A stretch of 11,995 nucleotides of DNA, taken from the NCBI GenBank assembly GCA_003161515.1, contig PMOH01000509.1:4480-16474 (forward strand). Direction: 5' to 3'. Made by a program: the position numbers and the translations under genes. This document shows positions 1-8,623 of the stretch, piece by piece. The notes under the pieces are model-generated. The model did no database searches and was not told the DNA's origin. It saw only the letters and a list, made by a program, of their open reading frames with translations. The DNA is from Deltaproteobacteria bacterium. GTDB lineage: Bacteria; Desulfobacterota; Binatia; Binatales; Binataceae. The stretch's first letter is position 1, and each line of letters starts with the position of its first letter.

Positions 1-710
1 GCATCGGCCGAACCGACGAAAACTCCCGTGCGCGAAAGATGGTTGCCGTGCAGGAACGGCATCGCCTGCTCGTTCATCAACGTCCACACGATGCAGGCCT
101 GCATGTTGACAACGATGCGCTGGCCGAGCCCGTCAATCTGACGCGGGTAGTGCGCGAGCATCATCGCGACCGCCGCCTCGCCGCCCGCGTGCAATCCGGC
201 TTGCGGCAGGCTCATCTGAATCGGCGGCTTCCCCTCCTCGCCCATCAGGTACATCATGCCGCCGGCCGCCCACGTGATGATGTCGGCCCAGTTGTAATCC
301 TTGCCGGGACCAGTGTCGCCGAACGGCGTGATCGACGCGTAGATGAGGCGCGGATTTTTCTTCGCGAGCGCGTCGTAGCCGAGGCCGATCGAATCGAGAT
401 AACCGAGTTGATGCGACTCGACCAGAAAATCCGACTTCTCTGCGAGCTCCGCAACCAGCGCGCGCCCATCGTCAGTCGCAAGATTCGCAGTCACGGACTT
501 TTTCCCCGCATGATACGCGATCGAATAAAGGCAACGGTCGGCGTCAGCTTTATCTTCAAGATAAGGCGGGATACGCCGCGTCGAGCATCCCGTGGCCGGC
601 TCGACCTTGATAACTTCTGCGCCCAGATCGGCGAACATCTTGCCGCACAGCGCGCCCTTCTCGTCGGTCAGATCGAGCACGCGAAATCCCTTGAGCAACT
701 CTGATGGCAT
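1..710 (-). CDS. CoA-transferase family III (CaiB/BaiF) protein, 3' end beyond the window
   Basis: The first 236 residues are visible and the reading frame stays open to the window edge, so this is a 5' partial gene. Family members move CoA between organic acids through an acyl-enzyme intermediate on an aspartate. Visible signatures are the N-terminal GFRVLDLT block (8-15), the MFADLGAEVIKVEP block (25-38), the AGKKSVTANL segment (68-77) that matches the usual GKRSVALDL, and PRLIYASITPFGDTGP (120-135). Asp143 in ADIITWAAGG aligns with the catalytic Asp of formyl-CoA transferase (Asp169). The start at 710 is the first codon of the conserved block and has a GAGG about 11 nt upstream. It follows the pantothenate kinase on the same strand after 96 nt, which hold a possible promoter. 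Full members are about 380-420 residues. The substrate cannot be told from sequence; family membership is secure. Confidence 0.88.
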   Translation of the reverse strand, partial: MPSELLKGFRVLDLTDEKGALCGKMFADLGAEVIKVEPATGCSTRRIPPYLEDKADADRCLYSIAYHAGKKSVTANLATDDGRALVAELAEKSDFLVESHQLGYLDSIGLGYDALAKKNPRLIYASITPFGDTGPGKDYNWADIITWAAGGMMYLMGEEGKPPIQMSLPQAGLHAGGEAAVAMMLAHYPRQIDGLGQRIVVNMQACIVWTLMNEQAMPFLHGNHLSRTGVFVGSAD

Positions 711-754
711 CAGTGATTAAACCTCGCGAAGCAGGCACGCGCGAATCTTCGAAT

Positions 755-760
755 TTTATA
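755..760 (-). promoter_or_regulatory. Possible -10 box for the CoA-transferase gene
   Basis: Read on the minus strand this is TATAAA, in a short AT-rich island (about 751-762) within otherwise GC-rich DNA. It lies about 45 nt before the CoA-transferase start and downstream of the pantothenate kinase stop. No good -35 box is seen at the right spacing (the best is TTACAT, 16 nt upstream), so this is tentative. Confidence 0.3.
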
Positions 761-806
761 TCCTACCGAGGCAAAGATGTAACGGCCGGACGGGTTCGAC
801 GACGCG

Positions 807-1622
807 CTATCCGTTCTGACGCGCGTGACGCGCGGCGCCGATCGCGGTGGCGAAGTCGGCGTGTTCGGGGATGACAAAGCGGCGTCCGAACGGAAACGTG
901 AGACGCTTCATCTCCTGCATGAATCGGAACAGTCGCGACAGTTTACCGGTGAGCACGATATTTTCCTGGCCACAGGCGCGCGCGCTCGCGAGCGCGAGCA
1001 CACCGATCGATTCGGTGATCATGTTCATGATCGCGAGCGCCTTGTCTTCGGGCGTCGCGTCGGCGCTGATCTTGCCGAAGTTCGCGGCGGTAGTGCCCGG
1101 CGGCAGATCGCCGATCGCTCCGCCCGCGATGTCGCGAACGCTGAGATCGATTCGTCGCAGGTCGCCCTTGCGCGCGAGCTTCTCCAACCGCTCGATTGTC
1201 GAAACGCCGAGCATGTGCTTGGCGAGTCCGAGCAGCGTGCCTCCGCCAACGCCGGTGCCGCTGAAGTGCGCGATCTTGTCCCCGGTGACCGACACGATTG
1301 CCGTGCCCGTGCCGAGCGAGACGACCAGCGCGCTTTCGAGTCCGGCGAGCGAGGTGCCGCCGATTCCGATCGCAGTGAACTCGTTGACCTTGACCACCGG
1401 CCTGCCCAGCAGGGACTTGGTGAGTATGCGCGAACCCGCGCCGGTGGCCGCCACGCATTCGACCTCTTCGAGTTTGATGCCGAAATCCGAAACAAGTTTG
1501 CCGAGTGCGCCCGCGGCCGCTGCGACCGGGTCGTTGGCCTCGATCGTCACGACGTGCACGCCGCCATTTTCGAGGATGACGGCGTCGGTAGTCGAGCCGC
1601 CGATATCGATGCCAACGATCAT
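807..1622 (-). CDS. coaW: Type II pantothenate kinase
   Basis: Predicted to phosphorylate pantothenate with ATP, the first committed step of coenzyme A synthesis, in the cytoplasm. At 271 residues it is close to the staphylococcal CoaW length (267). The actin-like ATPase signatures are in order: phosphate-1 loop DIGGSTTDA (6-14), a VNEFTAIGIGG segment (79-89) whose Glu81 aligns with the catalytic Glu of type II enzymes, VSLGTGTAIV (101-110), and SGTGVGGGTLLGL (121-133), which closely resembles the animal PANK glycine-rich motif. RKGDLRRIDLSVRDI followed by TTAANFGK (177-184) is very characteristic of the type II family and separates it from type I (CoaA) and type III (CoaX). The start is ATG at 1622 with AGGAG 12 nt upstream, a rather long spacing. 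It is divergent from rarA across 92 nt and upstream of a CoA-transferase on the same strand. The related benzoyl-CoA-type activator ATPases are a less likely alternative. Confidence 0.85.
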   Translation of the reverse strand: MIVGIDIGGSTTDAVILENGGVHVVTIEANDPVAAAAGALGKLVSDFGIKLEEVECVAATGAGSRILTKSLLGRPVVKVNEFTAIGIGGTSLAGLESALVVSLGTGTAIVSVTGDKIAHFSGTGVGGGTLLGLAKHMLGVSTIERLEKLARKGDLRRIDLSVRDIAGGAIGDLPPGTTAANFGKISADATPEDKALAIMNMITESIGVLALASARACGQENIVLTGKLSRLFRFMQEMKRLTFPFGRRFVIPEHADFATAIGAARHARQNG

Positions 1623-1714
1623 AGGTGGTGCCGGCTCCTGTCCAGCCCGTCCATGAAGCTAGATCAGCCAATGCCACCTGCGCAACGACACGGCGACTGT
1701 GATAGTTTTCAAAA

Positions 1715-3079
1715 ATGGCACGGCGCAAGGCCGATTCATCGCAGAGTCTCTTTCCACCGCGTACGCCGCTCAGCCAGCCGCTGGCCGATCGGATGCGTCC
1801 GCGGACGCTCGACGAAATAGTCGGCCAGGAGCATCTGCTGGCTCCGGGAAAGTTTCTCAGCCAGATGGTTGCGGCGCACGTGCTGCACTCGATGATCCTG
1901 TGGGGCCCGCCAGGCACGGGTAAAACGACGCTTGCGATAGTGCTCGCCGAACAATCGGGCGCTGTATTCCGCAAGCTCGCCGCAGTGACGTCGGGCGTTG
2001 CCGATCTGCGCGACGCGGTCGAGGCCGCGCGCCACGATCTCGAAGCGGGCAAGCGCACCGTCGTGTTCATCGACGAGATTCATCGATGGAACCGCGCGCA
2101 GCAGGACGCGTTTCTGCCGCACGTCGAGAGCGGGCTTATCACTCTGATCGGTGCGACGACGGAGAATCCATCGTTCGAGGTCATCTCGGCGCTGCTCTCG
2201 CGGATGCGGCTGCTCGTGCTGCATCCGCTCTCGGAAGAGAACGTCTCGACTCTGGTGCATCGCGCGCTCGAAGACAAAGAACGCGGACTCGGCAATAGCG
2301 GACTCAAGCTAGGGGTCGGCGCGATCGACGAGATCGTTCGCTACGCCGGCGGTGACGCGCGACGCGCGCTCGGCACGCTCGAGATTGCCGCGGAGTTCGC
2401 GCAGAACGCCGGTGCTACACTGATCACTCCCGAACACATTCGCGAGTCGGCGCAGCAGAAGGCGCTCCTCTATGACCGCGCCGGCGACGAGCATTACAAC
2501 GTGATCTCGGCGTTCATCAAGAGCATGCGTGGCAGCGATCCCGACGCCGCGGTTTACTGGATGATGCGAATGGTCGAGGCGGGCGAGGATGCCCTGTTCA
2601 TCGCGCGCCGCATGGTGATCTTCGCGTCCGAAGATGTCGGCAACGCCGATCCGCGCGCGCTGCAAATCGCGATCGCTGTGAAGGAGGCGGTGGACTTTGT
2701 CGGAATGCCCGAGGGTGTGATCCCGCTCGCGCAGGGCGTGACCTACCTGGCTAGTGCGCCCAAGTCCAACGCGTCGTATCTCGCGATGCGCGCTGCTGCC
2801 GAAGATGCAAAAACCCTTGGCGCGCTGCCGGTTCCGCTACATTTGCGCAACGCACCGACGCCGATGATGAAGGGACTCGGCTACGGCAAGGACTATCGCT
2901 ATCCGCACAATTTCGAAGGCGCGCTGGTGGCGCAGAACTACCTGCCCGACGAACTCGGCGAAAAGATCTACTACGAGCCGTCCGAGCGCGGATATGAAAC
3001 CCGGATTCGCGAGTTCCTCGCTCGCGCACGGGAGGCGCGCAATCCCGCGTCGCGGCGCAAACCGGGCGCGAAAGAGTGA
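1715..3079 (+). CDS. rarA: Replication-associated recombination protein A, AAA+ ATPase
   Basis: Member of the RarA/MgsA (YcaJ, eukaryotic WRNIP1) family, a clamp-loader-like AAA+ ATPase that acts at stalled replication forks. At 454 residues it has normal family length. Motifs: conserved N-terminal MRPRTLDEIVGQEHLL (27-42), Walker A GPPGTGKT (64-71), Walker B VVFIDEIHR (116-124), sensor 1 in GATTENPSF (146-154), arginine finger in SALLSRMR (158-165) and sensor 2 in GGDARRALG (212-220). The C-terminal tetramerisation region follows, with ALLYDRAGDEHYNVISAFIKSMRGSDPDAAVYWM and ASEDVGNADP typical of the family. The start at 1715 has no clear Shine-Dalgarno sequence. I kept it because conserved QPLADRMRP lies before the next possible ATG at 1793. 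It is the only convincing plus-strand gene and converges on the HU gene. Confidence 0.95.
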   Translation: MARRKADSSQSLFPPRTPLSQPLADRMRPRTLDEIVGQEHLLAPGKFLSQMVAAHVLHSMILWGPPGTGKTTLAIVLAEQSGAVFRKLAAVTSGVADLRDAVEAARHDLEAGKRTVVFIDEIHRWNRAQQDAFLPHVESGLITLIGATTENPSFEVISALLSRMRLLVLHPLSEENVSTLVHRALEDKERGLGNSGLKLGVGAIDEIVRYAGGDARRALGTLEIAAEFAQNAGATLITPEHIRESAQQKALLYDRAGDEHYNVISAFIKSMRGSDPDAAVYWMMRMVEAGEDALFIARRMVIFASEDVGNADPRALQIAIAVKEAVDFVGMPEGVIPLAQGVTYLASAPKSNASYLAMRAAAEDAKTLGALPVPLHLRNAPTPMMKGLGYGKDYRYPHNFEGALVAQNYLPDELGEKIYYEPSERGYETRIREFLARAREARNPASRRKPGAKE

Positions 3080-3081
3080 CC

Positions 3082-3135
3082 GCTGTCATCCTGACGAAGC
3101 GAGCAACGCGAGCGGCAGGAAGGAACTCGGACAGC
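3082..3135. repeat. Imperfect intergenic inverted repeat with a TGTCATCCTGA-type core
   Basis: This begins just after the rarA stop. Two nested arms pair: GCTGTC (3082-3087) with GACAGC (3130-3135), and TCCTG (3089-3093) with CAGGA (3116-3120). The left part resembles the TGTCATCCTGAGCGAAGCGA type of intergenic sequence that I recall as recurrent in many environmental genomes. No T-run follows, so it is not an obvious terminator. The repeat status is from memory and structure only; no second copy is visible in this window. Confidence 0.3.
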
Positions 3136-3182
3136 TTCGCGCCCAGCGAAGCCGGCACCGGTTCCGAAATCTCGCAGCGCTC

Positions 3183-3230
3183 CTTAAAAGCGAACCGCGA
3201 GAATCGGATCACGTCCGTTTCCCGCGGTTC
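3183..3230 (-). terminator. Rho-independent terminator of the HU gene
   Basis: Arms GAACCGCG (3192-3199) and CGCGGTTC (3223-3230) are perfect complements. After one mismatch the stem continues with GAA (3201-3203) against TTC (3219-3221), closing a 15-nt loop. Read on the minus strand, the hairpin starts 18 nt after the HU stop codon and is followed by GCTTTTAAGG, a short T-run. On the plus strand no T-run follows, so it fits the HU gene rather than rarA. Confidence 0.55.
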
Positions 3231-3247
3231 TCAAATCAGCCGAGAGA

Positions 3248-3529
3248 TTACTTCGCTCCGAGAACCGAGTCCTTCAGCGCCTTGGCGGCGGTGAAGCGAA
3301 GCCGGGTGCGCGCCGGAATCTTGATCTCCTGACCCGTGGCCGGATTGCGGCCCATGCGTGCCTTGGTCTTGCGCTTGCGGAAGATCCCGAGGCCGGCCAG
3401 CCGCAGCGATCCTTCCTTCTTGAGCTCGCGGACGACCAATGCGTTGAGTTCCTCGAGCACCTGCTTCCCTTGCTTCTTGGTGAGTGAGAGCTTGTCAGCC
3501 ATGTAGGCTGCTACCTGCGACTGGGTCAT
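3248..3529 (-). CDS. HU/IHF family DNA-binding protein
   Basis: A small basic protein of 93 residues, the normal length of HU-type nucleoid proteins, which bind and bend DNA as dimers. The N-terminal helical part (MTQSQVAAYMADKLSLTKKQGKQVLEEL) leads into GLGIFRKRKTKARMGRNPATGQEIKIPA. There the GRNPATG stretch corresponds to the DNA-intercalating arm (GRNPQTG in HU). The end, RLRFTAAKALKDSV, matches the family C-terminus. Two ATGs sit side by side (3532 and 3529). A strong AAGGAGG gives 6 nt spacing to the second and only 3 nt to the first, so I prefer 3529. Sequence alone does not tell HU from an IHF-like paralogue. It is probably a single-gene unit between truA and the terminator at 3183-3230. 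Confidence 0.93.
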   Translation of the reverse strand: MTQSQVAAYMADKLSLTKKQGKQVLEELNALVVRELKKEGSLRLAGLGIFRKRKTKARMGRNPATGQEIKIPARTRLRFTAAKALKDSVLGAK

Positions 3530-3723
3530 CATCCTCCTCCTTGCGTCCCGGGTTTCGGGCTTTCAGTGAGGGTGAACGAGTACCGCGACAATTTCAAGTG
3601 CGCGCGACACAAAACTGCTCTTTTTTCTAGGAATCGTGATGGTTTTTCCACAGGCTCGTCACGACCACGTTGTGCCCCAAGGGTTTTGCGCTTGACTCTC
3701 GCGCCATCTGCACGAACCCGCTG

Positions 3724-4455
3724 TCAGTAGCGGACTTCGACGAGGTACAGTCCGCCCGGCGGCGCGTTGGCCGGAGCCGCGTGGCGATCGAGTCCCTCGA
3801 GAATCGTCGCGAGTTTTTCAGGTGTGAGCTTGCCGCGTCCCACATCAACCATCGCCGCGACCATCGCACGCACCATGTGTCGCAGAAAACTGTTCGCCTC
3901 GACGCGGTAGAGCAGAACGTCGGCGTCGCGCGACCATTCGCTCAAAATCACGCGGCGCACGGTAGTCGTCACGTCGGTACCGAGCGAGCGGAACGCGGCG
4001 AAATCATGTTCGCCGACAAAGATGCGCGCGGCGCGATTCATCGCGTCGAGATCGAGCTGGTCGCGCACCAACCAGCTGTAGCGGTACTCGAAGGCGGACG
4101 CGATTTTGCGATTCAGCACGCGATATTCGTACACGCGCGCGCGCGCGGCGCGGCGTGGATCGAAGCCGTCGGGCGCAATTGAGATGTCGAGGATCACGAT
4201 GTCATTCGGCAAAATCGAGTTGAGCGCGCGCTGAAGTTCGGCGGGATCAAACGGGCGCGGAATCGAAATCGAGGCGACCTGCCCGCGCGCGTGCACGCCG
4301 GCGTCAGTGCGGCCTGATCCGAACACTCGTACTGGCGCGGCGAAAATCCTCTCGAGCGCCGCTTCGATCCTTCCCTGTATCGAGTCGTGGCGCGGTTGAA
4401 GCTGCCATCCGGAATAGTTGTTGCCGTCGTACTCCAGCGTGAGCCTGAGCACCAT
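3724..4455 (-). CDS. truA: tRNA pseudouridine(38-40) synthase
   Basis: Converts uridines 38-40 of the tRNA anticodon arm to pseudouridine. The 243-residue product is slightly shorter than E. coli TruA (270). It opens with LTLEYDGNNYSGWQLQP (5-21), the family N-terminus, and carries the catalytic-aspartate motif SGRTDAGVHARGQVA (47-61) with Asp51. Later signatures are FDPRRAARARVYEYRV, where RxYxY is typical, HDFAAFRS, and SFLRHMVRAMVAAMVDVGRGKL. The frame is open further upstream, but the family N-terminus starts exactly at the ATG at 4455. That ATG is 10 nt after the stop of the upstream asd-like gene, so translational coupling is likely; no strong ribosome-binding site is seen. It ends the leu-type gene cluster. 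Confidence 0.95.
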   Translation of the reverse strand: MVLRLTLEYDGNNYSGWQLQPRHDSIQGRIEAALERIFAAPVRVFGSGRTDAGVHARGQVASISIPRPFDPAELQRALNSILPNDIVILDISIAPDGFDPRRAARARVYEYRVLNRKIASAFEYRYSWLVRDQLDLDAMNRAARIFVGEHDFAAFRSLGTDVTTTVRRVILSEWSRDADVLLYRVEANSFLRHMVRAMVAAMVDVGRGKLTPEKLATILEGLDRHAAPANAPPGGLYLVEVRY

Positions 4456-4465
4456 CGCAGTGTGA

Positions 4466-5452
4466 TCAGGCGAGCGTCGGCGAGCTGAGCGCGAGCGCCT
4501 CGGCGATCCAAAGCGCTCCCAGAGCGGCAAGGCGCGTGTTGTCGAATACGCACCACAGCGATACCGAGTCGACGCGCGTCTCGACGCTGACGACGATCGC
4601 CTCCTGCCCAACAGCATCGATCACGCCGAGCGGCTCGCCCTCTTCGGCGATTAGAATTCCGGGCGCGACGCGGAGCAGTTCGACCGCCTCTTCACCGTCA
4701 CCTTTGATGGCGCGCGGCCGCTGGATATCGACTGTCAACGCTGAACCGTGAAGGACTGGAATTGCGACGGTCTGCACCGAAAACGTCGGAGCTTGGTCGA
4801 GCAGCTTCACAGCTTGCGCGGTGATCGCGGCCGCGACGGACCGCTCATGCTCGCGCATGAAGGCGTTGAAACCCCGCTGGACTTCGTCGTCGTCGAGCTC
4901 GAGGCGCGCACTTAGAAGATCGGTGGTCTGGTCAACGGTGGCTGTTAGCATTTCCATTCCGCCGGCGCTCGCGCCGAGCATCGCGGTCGCGGCGACAAAT
5001 CCACTGCGGACGCCAAGCGCTTTGAGACATGTCGCAAGAACGTGCGCAGCAGGATGAGGAATCGCAAAGACCTTGGCGTTGCGCATCTGCGCGATCGCCT
5101 CGCGCGAAGTAAGTCCGGGCGCGACCATGGGTACGTCCGCGGGCGGGCGATTCGCCGCGCTCAGATCGATAAGAATCGGTCCGGGCTGTGCGGCAATGAT
5201 TTCAGCCGCGCGCGGCGTCGGAATCGCGAGGAAAGCGGTGTCGAAGTCGCGAAGATCGGCCGGACTCTCGAGCGCCTCGACCAGGCGCTCTTCGCCGCCG
5301 GCATCGACCGTCTGCATCGCACCCGCTTCAGTGGTGAAGAGTTTCAGGTCGCTGAGCTGAAAGCCGCGCGCCGCGATCAGTTCGATAAGCTGATTGCCGA
5401 CCGCGCCGGTGGCGCCGACAACCGCCACTCTCGGCTCGCGGGTATTACTCAT
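4466..5452 (-). CDS. Aspartate-semialdehyde dehydrogenase-like protein lacking the catalytic cysteine (USG-1 type)
   Basis: At 328 residues it has the size and fold signatures of aspartate-semialdehyde dehydrogenase (Asd): NADP-binding VAVVGATGAVG (9-19), FLAIPTPRAAEI (74-85), LIDLSAANR (94-102), VPMVAPGL (107-114) and WCVFDNTRLAALGALWIAEAL near the C-terminus. The active-site segment is changed. The usual NPNCSTIQ aligns without gaps to IPHPAAHV (131-138), putting Pro134 in place of the catalytic Cys. The usual RVPVxxGHS aligns to AIPVLHGSA (230-238), so the substrate Arg and catalytic His also appear lost. It is therefore probably non-catalytic, like the USG-1 paralogue that lies between asd and truA in pseudomonads. 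The start overlaps the leuB stop by ATGA, indicating co-translation. A further upstream in-frame start (5512) would lie inside leuB and lacks family similarity. Its true role is unknown. Confidence 0.85.
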   Translation of the reverse strand: MSNTREPRVAVVGATGAVGNQLIELIAARGFQLSDLKLFTTEAGAMQTVDAGGEERLVEALESPADLRDFDTAFLAIPTPRAAEIIAAQPGPILIDLSAANRPPADVPMVAPGLTSREAIAQMRNAKVFAIPHPAAHVLATCLKALGVRSGFVAATAMLGASAGGMEMLTATVDQTTDLLSARLELDDDEVQRGFNAFMREHERSVAAAITAQAVKLLDQAPTFSVQTVAIPVLHGSALTVDIQRPRAIKGDGEEAVELLRVAPGILIAEEGEPLGVIDAVGQEAIVVSVETRVDSVSLWCVFDNTRLAALGALWIAEALALSSPTLA

Positions 5453-6564
5453 TCGCCTTCGCTTTCGGTGCTTTCGAGCTTTTCGCGGACCAGCCGGCCC
5501 ATCGCTTTGCATCCCACGATCTGCGTGCCGCTTCCGCCGTGCAGGTCGCGAGTACGATAGCCGTCGCGCACGACCGCATCGACCGCCTGCGAAATCAGCT
5601 CGGCTTCCGAGCGCATCCCGAGCGAATGCTCGAGCAGCATCGCGGCTGATAGAATCGCGGCGAGCGGATTGGCCTCGTCGCGGCCCGCGATATCCGGTGC
5701 GCTGCCGTGAATTGGTTCGTATAGTCCGACCCGAAAACCGGCGCTGTTGAGTTCTTCGCCGAGCGACGCCGACGGCAAAAGGCCCATCGAGCCCGCGAGC
5801 ACCGAGGCCTCGTCGGTCAGAATATCGCCGAACATGTTCTCGGTGACGACCACGTCGAAGTCCTTGGGGCGGCGGATCAGATGCATCGCCATCGAATCGA
5901 CGAGCTGGTTTTCGAACGCGACGTCTTTGTACTGCGCGCTCAACTCAGTTGCGATCTCACGCCATAAGCGAGAGGTCGCGAGCACGTTGGCCTTGTCGAC
6001 AGAAGTGAGTTTCTTGCGGCGATCCTGCGCCAGCTCGAAACCAAACTTGAGCACGCGCGCAATTTCGGCTTCGGTGTAGAAGCAGGTATCGACCGCCTCG
6101 CGGCCGTCCTTCGCTGCGCGCTTTTCGCTCGGTTTGCCGTAATAGATGCCGCCGGTCAGCTCGCGAATGATCACCACGTCAACGCCGCTAATCACTTCGG
6201 CCTTGAGCGGCGACGCGGCCATCAGTTCCTTGACGGTTTTCACCGGCCGGATGTTGGCGAACAGTCCCAGCGCCTTGCGCAGTCCAAGCAGCGCTTGCTC
6301 GGGACGCTTCTCTGCGTTGGGCTTGTCCCATTTCGGTCCGCCGACCGCGCCGAGCAAAATCGCGTCGCTGTCCTGCGCGAGCTTGAGCACTTCATCGGGC
6401 AGCGGAGTGCCGCTGGTATCGAGCGCGTGCCCGCCAATCATGCCCTCTTTGAACTCGAGATCGACCGCCGATCGGCGCGCGATGATCTTGAGAACCTGCA
6501 GGGCTTCTCCGACGACCTCGGGGCCGATGCCGTCACCTTTCAAAACTGCAATTTTATAGGCCAT
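5449..6564 (-). CDS. leuB: 3-isopropylmalate dehydrogenase
   Basis: Catalyses NAD-dependent oxidative decarboxylation of 3-isopropylmalate, the third step of leucine synthesis. At 371 residues it has standard length. Motifs: LKGDGIGPEV (8-17), LLGAVGGPKWD (70-80), RELTGGIYYG (134-143), SVDKANVL (188-195), LVDSMAMHL (221-229) with metal-binding Asp223, and NMFGDILTDEAS (243-254) with Asp247 and Asp251. The NAD-binding stretch YEPIHGSAPDIAGRDEANPLA (282-302) has Asp291 in the position that favours NAD over NADP. GGSGTQ near the C-terminus is also typical. The ribosome-binding site is weak. It lies 248 nt after leuA on the same strand, so it may share the leuA transcript or have its own promoter. 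Its stop overlaps the next gene's start. Confidence 0.97.
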   Translation of the reverse strand: MAYKIAVLKGDGIGPEVVGEALQVLKIIARRSAVDLEFKEGMIGGHALDTSGTPLPDEVLKLAQDSDAILLGAVGGPKWDKPNAEKRPEQALLGLRKALGLFANIRPVKTVKELMAASPLKAEVISGVDVVIIRELTGGIYYGKPSEKRAAKDGREAVDTCFYTEAEIARVLKFGFELAQDRRKKLTSVDKANVLATSRLWREIATELSAQYKDVAFENQLVDSMAMHLIRRPKDFDVVVTENMFGDILTDEASVLAGSMGLLPSASLGEELNSAGFRVGLYEPIHGSAPDIAGRDEANPLAAILSAAMLLEHSLGMRSEAELISQAVDAVVRDGYRTRDLHGGSGTQIVGCKAMGRLVREKLESTESEGE

Positions 6565-6812
6565 CGAAAGCGCTGAACGCCTGGACGTGAGTGATCGGGA
6601 GGAGAATCAGACAGTCTCGACCCGTCAGTGTATAGCCTCGAAAATTAAGACAGCAGAGCGCGATGGCGCTGTAGCAAATCTCGCCACAATGGCGGGAGCC
6701 ACCGAAAGCTGCACATCACGCATGATGAAGAGCGAATTCAATATCAAACTCAAGCTGTCAAACCAGTAGCCCAAGTATGGAATTGCAGCAAGTCCCATTT
6801 TTACCGTTCACT
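6565..6812. other. leuA-leuB intergenic gap, no gene seen
   Basis: This gap is long for adjacent operon genes, and its composition is less GC-rich than its flanks. On the minus strand it holds a perfect TTGACA (6756-6761). The nearest candidate -10, TGAATT (6735-6740), is at a poor 15-nt spacing, so an internal leuB promoter is possible but weakly supported. A small hairpin, CGCCA and TGGCG with a 3-nt loop, lies at 6682-6694. A 60-codon plus-strand reading frame inside it resembles nothing I recognise. Confidence 0.5.
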
Positions 6813-8387
<1,575 letters not shown>

Positions 8388-8458
8388 CGTCATTCCTCCC
8401 GCATCACTGCCGCGGGATCAGCTGCCGATCGTGGAGGCCGGGAGCGGGAAGTGAAGGT

Positions 8459-8508
8459 GAAAAAGAAAACGCCCCGGGCGGCTTCGATCGGCCCACTGCC
8501 CGGGGCGT
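8459..8508 (-). terminator. Strong rho-independent terminator in the leuA leader (attenuator)
   Basis: On the minus strand, arms CGCCCCGGGC (8507-8498) and GCCCGGGGCG (8479-8470) are perfect 10-bp complements, extended by one A-U pair. They enclose an 18-nt loop and are followed directly by UUUUCUUUUU. It stands about 70 nt upstream of the leuA start, with no complete gene ending before it other than the leader peptide. It therefore serves to abort leuA transcription rather than to end an operon. Confidence 0.92.
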
Positions 8509-8605
8509 GTGTCTCAGTTTAATCAGGCGGTTAAACCTGTCCGGACTCGCGCCTGGCGTGGGCCCTTGTAAGGGCCAGGCTAAGCAGCAGCTCCGGTAGC
8601 AGGTT
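8498..8605 (-). promoter_or_regulatory. Leucine attenuator: alternative RNA pairings controlling leuA
   Basis: Pairings found by eye on the minus-strand RNA. Pairing 1:2 is AACCUG (8605-8600) with CAGGUU (8539-8534), plus CCGGA (8596-8592) with UCCGG (8545-8541). Pairing 2:3, the candidate antiterminator, is GGUUUAA (8537-8531) with UUAAACU (8522-8516), plus UCCGG (8545-8541) with CCGGG (8503-8499) inside the terminator's 5' arm. Pairing 3:4 is the terminator itself. Segment 1 overlaps leader codons 4-8, and the leader stop codon lies in segment 2. A ribosome stalled on leucine codons would block 1:2 and favour 2:3 (read-through); one reaching the stop would mask segment 2 and allow termination. 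An inner hairpin, GCCUGG with CCAGGC (8580-8551), sits inside the 1:2 stem. The pairings are seen; the mechanism is inferred from the enteric leu and his systems. Confidence 0.75.
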
Positions 8606-8614
8606 GCAATACAT
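8531..8614 (-). CDS. leuL: leu operon leader peptide, 27 residues, leucine-rich
   Basis: A short reading frame MYCNLLPELLLSLALTR followed by AHARRESGQV and TAA. Seven of the eleven residues 5-15 are leucine (CTG, CTA, CTG, CTG, CTT, CTG, CTT). It lies between a consensus-like promoter and the attenuator hairpin, and its stop codon is 23 nt before the terminator stem. This placement and composition are what a ribosome-mediated leucine attenuator needs. It resembles the enteric LeuL peptide in general design (a leucine block and then an arginine-rich tail). No Shine-Dalgarno sequence is present, and the predicted transcript start is only 2-4 nt before the ATG, which suggests leaderless translation. 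The product itself probably has no function after synthesis. Confidence 0.82.
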   Translation of the reverse strand: MYCNLLPELLLSLALTRAHARRESGQV

Positions 8615-8623
8615 CGTGTACGG

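Noticed and set aside
1623..1714. AGGTGG/CCACCT inverted repeat between coaW and rarA
   Set aside because: Arms of only six bases, separated by 45 nt, are expected by chance in GC-rich DNA.
825..2070. Long reading frames overlapping coaW and rarA (plus 825-1820, minus 943-2070)
   Set aside because: Both overlap two genes with full family motifs and carry Arg-rich sequence without any recognisable domain.
3533..3723. Promoter for the HU gene
   Set aside because: A TTGAAA is present on the minus strand, but no AT-rich -10 lies at usable spacing, so no specific promoter can be called.
4456..4617. Upstream extension of truA to 4617
   Set aside because: The extra residues overlap the asd-like gene and precede the conserved TruA N-terminus, which begins at the ATG at 4455.
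5453..5512. Upstream extension of the asd-like gene to 5512
   Set aside because: It would lie inside leuB and is Lys/Arg-rich without similarity; the ATGA overlap start at 5452 gives the family N-terminus.
6587..6769. 60-codon plus-strand frame in the leuA-leuB gap
   Set aside because: No recognisable features, and it is on the wrong strand relative to its neighbours.
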